Below are positions 1-4,302 of a DNA stretch of 7,953 nucleotides, in pieces. This stretch comes from JBBQER01 sp052148155 (lineage in GTDB: Bacteria; Actinomycetota; Acidimicrobiia; IMCC26256; PALSA-610). A program made the position numbers and the translations under genes. How positions within the stretch are numbered: the stretch's first letter is position 1; every line of letters begins with the position of its first letter. Under the pieces are notes generated by a model. That model was not told where the DNA came from. It saw only the letters and a program-made list of their open reading frames with translations, and did not search any database. The stretch covers positions 1 to 7,953 of the forward strand of contig JBKQIY010000168.1 of NCBI GenBank assembly GCA_052148155.1. Direction: 5' to 3'.

Positions 1-2
1 CT

Positions 3-1106
3 TCGGACCCAACGTCGAAGCCGCGTGCCGCGCGCGGATCGCCGAATCGGTCCACCTCAAGCCTGTCCCGCAACCCCAAACCTGACGGTCAACCCGCGAG
101 GAGGCAGTATGAAGCCACCGTCCCGACGGTGCGTGATCGGGTGTGCCAGGCCGCAGCCAAGATCGTGCTCGAACCAATCTTCGAGGCCGACTTCTTGGAC
201 TGCAGTTATGGGTTTCGCCCGAAGCGTTCCGCCACCGATGCGCTCGAAGCGATCCGGGTGTCGTTCCCTCGAGGAAGAGTGTTTGTCTTCGAGGCCGACA
301 TCCGCGATTTCTTCGGGTCGATCGATCATGACCGTCTGATGGGCATGGTCGAACGGCGGGTGTCGGATCGTCGGGTCCTCAAACTGGTCCGCCAATGGTT
401 GGGGGCGGGAGTGTTGGACAACGGGGTCGTTTCCGAAACGGTGACGGGCACACCCCAAGGCGGAGTGATCTCTCCGTTGTTGGCCAATATCTTCTTGCAT
501 GCGTTCGACCGGGCCTGGGCCGAGCATGGCAGTGGAGAAATCGTCCGCTATGCGGACGATTTCGTGGTGTTGTGCTCGACTCGCAGCCAAGCCGAACAAG
601 CCGGACAGCTCGCACGCGAGTTGTTGGGTGAGCTCGGGTTGGAACTGCATCCGGACAAGACCCGAGTGGTCGACCTCCGGGAAGGCAAAGAGGGCTTCGA
701 TTTCTTGGGCTGTCATCTTCATGCCCGCATGTCAGGTCGCTTGTGGGAGCGTGGCATCCGCCGCTACTACCTGCACCGGTGGCCTTCAGCGCGGTCAATG
801 AAACGGGCACGCCAACGGATCAAGGCGCTCACCGGCCGGAACCGGACCGGAAGCGACTTACAGGACGTGATCAGCGACCTGAACCTCTTCCTTCGAGGAT
901 GGGGCAACTACTTCCGTACCGGCAACGCAACCACCAAGTTCATCCAAATCGACCGGCACGTCGCATGGCGGCTCAAACGCTTGCTCATCAAGAAGCGTGG
1001 CCGCAACCTGCGTCCCGGTCAGGCCGAACGATGGACACGCACCTGGTTCCACGACCAGGGCCTGCACAAACTGCTCGGCACCATCCGCTACCCGAAAGCT
1101 GCGTAA
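3..1106 (+). CDS. ltrA: Group II intron reverse transcriptase/maturase, 5'-partial, possibly frameshifted
   Basis: The protein reverse-transcribes the intron and, as maturase, helps it splice. Residue numbers count from the GTG at 129 (325 residues to the stop). Visible blocks are the conserved VRDRVCQAA and CSYGFRPKRSA segments, the first catalytic Asp in ADIRDFF (56-62), TPQGGVISPLLANIF (108-122), the catalytic YADD (141-144), LGLELHPDKT (169-178), GFDFLG (189-194), and the domain X signature LRGWGNYFRTGN (255-266). It ends in GTIRYPKAA with no HNH endonuclease domain. The GTG at 129 is not a true start, because family similarity continues upstream: this frame carries PKPDG at about 75-89. 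Before the C run at 74-77, the fitting residues (ARIAES..LKPVPQP) lie in frame 2, which stops at 80-82. That pattern suggests a one-base insertion, either a real mutation or a sequencing error. The N-terminal ~80-100 residues are missing. Confidence 0.9.
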   Translation, partial: SDPTSKPRAARGSPNRSTSSLSRNPKPDGQPARRQYEATVPTVRDRVCQAAAKIVLEPIFEADFLDCSYGFRPKRSATDALEAIRVSFPRGRVFVFEADIRDFFGSIDHDRLMGMVERRVSDRRVLKLVRQWLGAGVLDNGVVSETVTGTPQGGVISPLLANIFLHAFDRAWAEHGSGEIVRYADDFVVLCSTRSQAEQAGQLARELLGELGLELHPDKTRVVDLREGKEGFDFLGCHLHARMSGRLWERGIRRYYLHRWPSARSMKRARQRIKALTGRNRTGSDLQDVISDLNLFLRGWGNYFRTGNATTKFIQIDRHVAWRLKRLLIKKRGRNLRPGQAERWTRTWFHDQGLHKLLGTIRYPKAA

Positions 1107-1128
1107 CCATGCCGAGAAGACCGTCGGT

Positions 1129-1161
1129 AAGCCGTGTGCGGGAAAACCGCACGCACGGTTT
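1129..1161 (+). ncRNA. Group II intron domain V (catalytic hairpin)
   Basis: The lower stem pairs AAGCCGTG (1129-1136) with CACGGTTT (1154-1161) and includes the typical G-U pair next to the AGC triad. A two-base CG bulge sits at 1152-1153. The upper stem pairs TGCGG with CCGCA around a GAAAA loop. This is the expected shape of domain V, the catalytic core of the ribozyme. By eye it is 33 bases, one shorter than the common 34-base form with a GNRA tetraloop. That could be a class feature or a small lesion. Confidence 0.85.
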
Positions 1162-1164
1162 GAA

Positions 1165-1209
1165 AGGGGGATGGGGAAACAGACCCGCACAGCGGGCACT
1201 GCGCCCCTG
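1165..1209 (+). ncRNA. Probable group II intron domain VI and 3' end
   Basis: An AGGGG strand (1165-1169) can pair with CCCCT (1204-1208), enclosing an inner hairpin CCCGC-ACA-GCGGG (1184-1196). The position just after domain V fits domain VI, which holds the branch point. No clear bulged adenosine can be placed 7-8 bases before the 3' end, so branching may be absent or this fold may be wrong. An alternative fold is a bulged hairpin at 1190-1209 (CAG/CTG and GGGC/GCCC). Confidence 0.5.
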
Positions 1210-1216
1210 ACCACCA

Positions 1217-3307
1217 GTGCCCGAAAGTCTGCCCGCGCCTGTCGTCGCGGACGCAGATCGGGTGGAGCCATCCGATCCGGCGGACCGCGAGCCGCGGTGG
1301 CTGCGCGGCCTCGCGTTCGGGACCGCGTCGGCAGTCGTCGCGTTCGGTGCGGTCGGCCTCACCGCCGCAATTGCCGGCGTCTATCACACGTGGGTGGTGT
1401 TCCCCATCGGTGCGCTCGGGTGGATCGGCCTGATTGTGCTCGCGCGCCCGGTGCTGGCCGCACCCGCCGGCAAGGCACGCACCTCGCATTTGGCCGCGGC
1501 CGCGGCAGTCGCGTTCGTCGGTGCGATGACCTTGTGGAACATTCGCCACGCGTCGCAGCACGTCCTGATCAATCGCGACGGCGGCGCCTACATCAACGCC
1601 GGTCGTTGGATCGCGATGCACGGCAATCTGCGGGTCGTCGCCGCGGTCGGTCCGTTCGCACATCAGCCGAGTCTCACGTTCAGCTCGTACGGGGTCTATT
1701 CGACCGGCGGCGGGATCCTGAGCTTCCAATTCGCGCACCTGCTCCCCGTCCTGCTCGCCGAGGCGCACAACATTGGCGGCGATCGGCTCATGTTCGCGGC
1801 GCCGCCAGTGCTGTCGGGAGTGGCGCTGCTCGCGTTCTTCGTCGCGGCGTGGCGCCTCTTGCGTAACCCGTACGTTGCGTTCGCAGCACTCGTCAGTTTC
1901 GCGTTCGTCCTTCCCGAGGTGTCGTTCTCGCGCGACGCCTACTCCGAAATCCCGATGCAGGTGCTGATCTTCACGGGGTTGTGGATCCTCGTCGACCGGG
2001 AAGCGGTTCGTCGGCCGCGTATCGCGCTGGTGGTCGGCCTCGTACTGGGCATGTTGCAGGCCGCCCGCATTGACGCGCTCGCGGCGCTCACCGGTCTGGC
2101 GCTGCTGTTCGCGATTCGGTGGCTCGTCGCCGACGTTCGCGATCGGCGATCGGTGGCGGTCAGTGCCGCGGCGTGCGGTATCGGATTGATTCCCGGCGTC
2201 GTGCTGGGCTTCACCGACGTCTGGCTGCGGAGTTACACCTATCTGTACGATCTGCGCGCCGACGTGAAGCTCCTCGTGGCCGCGATGCTGGCGTCGGTCG
2301 TCGTCGCGGCGGTTGTCGTTGCTGTGGTGCCGCCGATCGCGCGACGGGTCCCGCAGCTTCCGAGGTGGGTTGCGTGGGCGGCGGGTTCCGCGGTCGGGAT
2401 CGTCGGGTTCGGTTTGTGGTTGGTTCGCCCCCGGTTGCAGCATGTGCACGGGGCGTCGAATGCGTTGGTGAGAGGGTTGCAACAGGCGGCCGGGGTCGCG
2501 GTCGACCCGACCCGCACCTACGCCGAGCGCACGATGATCTGGATGAGCTGGTACCTCGGCCCGCTCACCGTGGCCGCCGCGGTTGTGGCGGCGGCGCTGC
2601 TCGTGTGGATGCTGGTACGCGGGAAGATGTGGTTCGCGCTCGCTGGCATCGCGCTGCTCGGACCTTCGAGCGTGATCTACCTGTGGCGGCCGAACATCTC
2701 CAGCGATCAGATCTGGGTGATGCGCCGCTACCTGTTCTCCGCCCTCCCGTTCCTCACGCTGCTCGCGTTCGGACTCGTCGCCGCGCTGTTGGGTCTTATG
2801 CCGCGGCGTCTGCCTCGGGCGGTGCCGGTCGCGGCGGCGATCGTCATTGCCGCGGTCGCGGTCGCCTTCCCGATCTCGACCGTGCGGTCAGTGCCGAACA
2901 TGACCGAGCAGCGCGGCGATCCCGCGGTCCTCCAAGACGCATGTCACACCATGGGAAACCACGCGGCAATCGTGCTGTTGCAGAGCCCGGCGAGCCTCTT
3001 GTACGAGTGGGCGCCGCAAACCCTGCGCACCTGGTGCGACGTGCCAGTCGCGGTGATGGCGCTGACGGTGCCGCAGCGTGGGGTGCAGCTCGCCGGGCTT
3101 GCCGCCCAATGGTCCAAGGCCGGGCGCACCCTGTGGGTCGTCGCCGATCTCCCCGCGACGATTCGCGCCGCGCTGCCCGTGGCTGCGGTTCGCACGACGC
3201 CGATCGTGACGAATCCGTACCACCTGGAGCTGACCTTGTTGCGCCGGCCCAGTCACTACACGGCGGAGCAGTTCATGTTGGCGATGGCCCCCGTACCGAC
3301 GAGCTGA
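1217..3307 (+). CDS. Polytopic membrane protein, putative GT-C type glycosyltransferase
   Basis: This is a 696-residue integral membrane protein with roughly 14-16 hydrophobic segments between residues 31 and 552, then a soluble C-terminal region (about 553-696). After the first three hydrophobic segments it has NRDGGAY (119-125) followed by a GRWIAMHGNL stretch. This is close to the NRDPG.Y...RW....G.L pattern I associate with actinobacterial GT-C/ArnT-like membrane glycosyltransferases, where an acidic residue in the first outer loop is catalytic. Further GT-C-like signatures are FSRDAYSE (237-244), RIDALAAL (284-291) and RRYLFSALPF (503-512). Such enzymes take a sugar from a polyprenyl-phosphate donor at the outer face of the membrane; donor and acceptor here are unknown. 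A stop codon lies just upstream (1208-1210), so GTG 1217 is the earliest start. No Shine-Dalgarno sequence is visible, because the intron end occupies that place. A conserved membrane protein without transferase activity is the alternative. Confidence 0.7.
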   Translation: MPESLPAPVVADADRVEPSDPADREPRWLRGLAFGTASAVVAFGAVGLTAAIAGVYHTWVVFPIGALGWIGLIVLARPVLAAPAGKARTSHLAAAAAVAFVGAMTLWNIRHASQHVLINRDGGAYINAGRWIAMHGNLRVVAAVGPFAHQPSLTFSSYGVYSTGGGILSFQFAHLLPVLLAEAHNIGGDRLMFAAPPVLSGVALLAFFVAAWRLLRNPYVAFAALVSFAFVLPEVSFSRDAYSEIPMQVLIFTGLWILVDREAVRRPRIALVVGLVLGMLQAARIDALAALTGLALLFAIRWLVADVRDRRSVAVSAAACGIGLIPGVVLGFTDVWLRSYTYLYDLRADVKLLVAAMLASVVVAAVVVAVVPPIARRVPQLPRWVAWAAGSAVGIVGFGLWLVRPRLQHVHGASNALVRGLQQAAGVAVDPTRTYAERTMIWMSWYLGPLTVAAAVVAAALLVWMLVRGKMWFALAGIALLGPSSVIYLWRPNISSDQIWVMRRYLFSALPFLTLLAFGLVAALLGLMPRRLPRAVPVAAAIVIAAVAVAFPISTVRSVPNMTEQRGDPAVLQDACHTMGNHAAIVLLQSPASLLYEWAPQTLRTWCDVPVAVMALTVPQRGVQLAGLAAQWSKAGRTLWVVADLPATIRAALPVAAVRTTPIVTNPYHLELTLLRRPSHYTAEQFMLAMAPVPTS

Positions 3308-3322
3308 GCCGTGCGGCACAGG

Positions 3323-3335
3323 TAGCGTGCGGCCG
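3323..3335 (+). promoter_or_regulatory. Candidate leaderless promoter (-10 TAGCGT)
   Basis: TAGCGT (3323-3328) matches the actinobacterial TANNNT -10 pattern. It ends six bases before the GTG at 3335, so transcription would begin at or next to the start codon, giving a leaderless mRNA. There is no Shine-Dalgarno sequence in the 27-base gap, which fits. The -35 is not recognisable. The motif is short enough to occur by chance. Confidence 0.4.
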
Positions 3336-3784
3336 TGGTTCTGGTCATCGGGCTGCTCGTCATCGGCTTCGCATGCGCGATCGCGGCGTGGTTCGTGATC
3401 CGCGAAGCGGGACGTTTGGCGGCCGAGCCGCCACCGCCAGTCTTCGACATGGAGGAGGCCTTCGAGTGGGTCGTCGAGCATCTTCCCGACCTGGTGGCGG
3501 CGACCCTCACCACGGGTGACGTCCGGCGGATCCTCGACTTCCAGCTCGAGTTCTTCCAACGCCAGGGCGTGACCGGGAACGGGTCGAGTGCACACCCGCC
3601 CGGCGACGTCGTGGTCGGCGGCGCCGAGACCGTCGACTACATCGTCAGCCGGTCCGCGGCCACCGGGGAGGAGTACCTCCCGGAGCAGGTCCACGCGGTG
3701 GTTGAGACCCAGCTCGCCTATCTGCGGGCCATCGGGGCGGTCGGCGACGCCGCCGGACCAGGTCCCGACGACCCGAGTTCTTAA
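3335..3784 (+). CDS. Small membrane-anchored protein of unknown function
   Basis: A 149-residue protein that I do not recognise. Residues 2-24 form one hydrophobic segment without a cleavage site, likely an N-terminal anchor with the rest on one side of the membrane. After a proline-rich hinge (EPPPPVFD, 31-38) comes a helical, acidic region (about 38-77, MEEAFEWVVEHLPDLV..LTTGDVRRILDFQLEFFQRQGV), then a Gly-rich stretch and a second helical segment (about 115-134, LPEQVHAVVETQLAYLRAIGAV). The tail is Gly/Pro/Asp-rich and disordered. The GTG at 3335 is chosen because the hydrophobic segment begins at once and a leaderless promoter motif sits just upstream. It lies 27 bases after the membrane protein gene but probably has its own promoter. 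Codon use matches the neighbours, so it is likely native. Confidence 0.75.
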   Translation: MVLVIGLLVIGFACAIAAWFVIREAGRLAAEPPPPVFDMEEAFEWVVEHLPDLVAATLTTGDVRRILDFQLEFFQRQGVTGNGSSAHPPGDVVVGGAETVDYIVSRSAATGEEYLPEQVHAVVETQLAYLRAIGAVGDAAGPGPDDPSS

Positions 3785-3786
3785 CA

Positions 3787-3813
3787 ATTCCGGCGCGCAC
3801 AGGGGGCCGGAAT
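3787..3813 (+). terminator. Inverted repeat after the small membrane gene, possible terminator
   Basis: ATTCCGGC (3787-3794) and GCCGGAAT (3806-3813) are perfect 8-base complements around an 11-base loop. The repeat begins two bases after the upstream stop codon. No T run follows (the next bases are CTGCTACAAAAG), so it is not a classical intrinsic terminator; actinobacterial terminators often lack the T run. It may instead be an operator or part of the leader that follows. Confidence 0.35.
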
Positions 3814-3834
3814 CTGCTACAAAAGACGGACCGG

Positions 3835-3850
3835 AGAAAGGAGGTGGTCC
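3835..3850 (+). promoter_or_regulatory. Hyper-extended Shine-Dalgarno sequence
   Basis: AGAAAGGAGGTGGTCC can pair along its whole length with the usual bacterial 16S 3' tail (GGATCACCTCCTTTCT), with only one G-U pair. That is far longer than the 5-7 pairs usual for translation starts. It lies upstream of the ATG at 3856, with 11 bases between the GGAGG core and the ATG. Its 3' half is also the left arm of a long inverted repeat. Confidence 0.6.
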
Positions 3851-3924
3851 AGCAGATGCACGATAAATCTGGGACCCTGGAGGTGCGCGGCCGCTAGGCC
3901 GTCAGCAATACGACTGGACCACCT
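3842..3924 (+). repeat. Long-range inverted repeat enclosing the tiny ORF
   Basis: AGGTGGTCCAG (3842-3852) and CTGGACCACCT (3914-3924) are perfect 11-base complements with a 61-base loop. Pairing would bury the 3' half of the Shine-Dalgarno sequence. Two competing pairings exist: GGTCCAG (3846-3852) with CTGGGACC (3869-3876, one bulged G), and GGACCA (3916-3921) with TGGTCC (3970-3975). The arrangement resembles an attenuator with exclusive states. Confidence 0.6.
3856..3897 (+). CDS. Tiny 13-codon ORF (possible leader peptide)
   Basis: Reading ATG to TAG gives MHDKSGTLEVRGR. It has an exceptionally strong Shine-Dalgarno sequence, and the whole ORF sits in the loop of an 11-base-pair inverted repeat whose left arm covers that Shine-Dalgarno sequence. 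It has no run of one amino acid, so an amino-acid attenuator of the trp/his kind is unlikely. I do not recognise the peptide. The ORF may be translated mainly for regulation, or it may be a real micropeptide. The evidence is position, ribosome-binding strength and structure only; chance is not excluded for an ORF this short. Confidence 0.4.
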   Translation: MHDKSGTLEVRGR

Positions 3925-4012
3925 GGCGGAGTCCAACCGCCGCACCGTCGCCGCATTGCTTGCCGGGATTGGTCCCTCTGGCGTGAAGCACGGCGAAATC
4001 CGACTCAGTCGA

Positions 4013-4045
4013 GAGTTCGGGGGATGCGCAAGCATCCCCCGACTC
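4013..4045 (+). promoter_or_regulatory. Strong GCAA-tetraloop hairpin in the leader
   Basis: TCGGGGGATGC (4017-4027) pairs perfectly with GCATCCCCCGA (4032-4042) around a GCAA tetraloop, which is a stabilising GNRA loop. Three more pairs (GAG 4013-4015 with CTC 4043-4045) extend it past one bulged T. The bases after it (GCGTCCGCGG) are not T-rich. It could be a T-less terminator, an mRNA-stabilising element or the core of a structured RNA. Confidence 0.55.
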
Positions 4046-4302
4046 GCGTCCGCGGTCGGCTTCTCTCAGCACTTGGACAACACCTGACGCAGGAGCCGTC
4101 CGGCGGAACTTTCTCCGCCACAAGGCCTCAGCACGCGCATACCTGCCGTCGAGCTGCTCAGCAGGCAAGATGGGGCACGAGCCCGGGCCGACTGAGTTTG
4201 CCCTACCGTCCGGTGCTGCATGCAGGATCCCGGAGAGCTGATGCGGCCATCGAGCATCTCATCGTCGCTTCATTCGACAGCTGGCGACCGGGCGCGGCAG
4301 CG

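Larger units (their letters stand above)
1..1211 (+). mobile_element. Group II intron, 3' part (5' end off the window)
   Basis: A maturase-type reverse transcriptase ORF is followed after 22 bases by a 33-base domain V hairpin and then a G-rich/C-rich domain VI-like region, which is the usual order at the 3' end of a bacterial group II intron. The 5' ribozyme domains I-III are outside the window, so boundaries and class cannot be set. The 3' end is placed near 1210-1212 (a GAC/ACC context just after the C-rich return strand of domain VI); this is a by-eye estimate. The intron is in the same orientation as the downstream genes and ends just before the start codon at 1217. Mobility is uncertain because the reverse transcriptase appears frameshifted near its visible 5' end. 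Confidence 0.8.
3785..4302 (+). promoter_or_regulatory. 518-base gene-poor leader with several hairpins
   Basis: No standard-length gene with a credible start is found here on either strand. The stretch holds, in order, an inverted repeat (3787-3813), a tiny ORF with a very long Shine-Dalgarno match (3835-3897), a long-range inverted repeat enclosing that ORF (3842-3924), a small hairpin GGCGG/CCGCC (3925-3941), a 14-pair GCAA-capped hairpin (4013-4045) and another hairpin GGCGGA/TCCGCC (4102-4119). This density of pairing suggests a structured 5' leader of the glycosyltransferase gene or a separate small RNA. It does not match any riboswitch consensus I can recall. Bases 4120-4302 hold nothing I can name and no clear promoter. 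Confidence 0.5.

Noticed and set aside
1088..2482. Long opposite-strand open frame (464 codons) over the membrane protein gene
   Set aside because: Arg/Asp/His-rich, low-complexity translation with no domain; it is the antisense of a GC-rich coding region that has clear membrane segments and motifs on the + strand.
2119..3519. Long + strand open frame (466 codons) in another frame
   Set aside because: Arg/Gly-rich translation without motifs, overlapping both the membrane protein and the small membrane protein; a frame shadow.
3815..3823. TGCTACAAA as an extended -10 promoter for the leader
   Set aside because: It ends in A rather than T and has no -35 at the right spacing; kept only as a weak possibility.
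3817..4168. Short opposite-strand open frames in the leader
   Set aside because: No ribosome-binding site, no recognisable motif, and they overlap the hairpins; too weak to call.
4024..4302. N-terminal extension of the glycosyltransferase from ATG 4024
   Set aside because: The extra residues are Arg/Pro/His-rich and unlike the family; ATG 4024 lies inside the strong hairpin stem, and the family's usual N-terminus begins at 4303.
3785..4302. tRNA, CRISPR array or known riboswitch
   Set aside because: No cloverleaf with TTC loop, no direct repeats with spacers, and no riboswitch core that I can match by eye.
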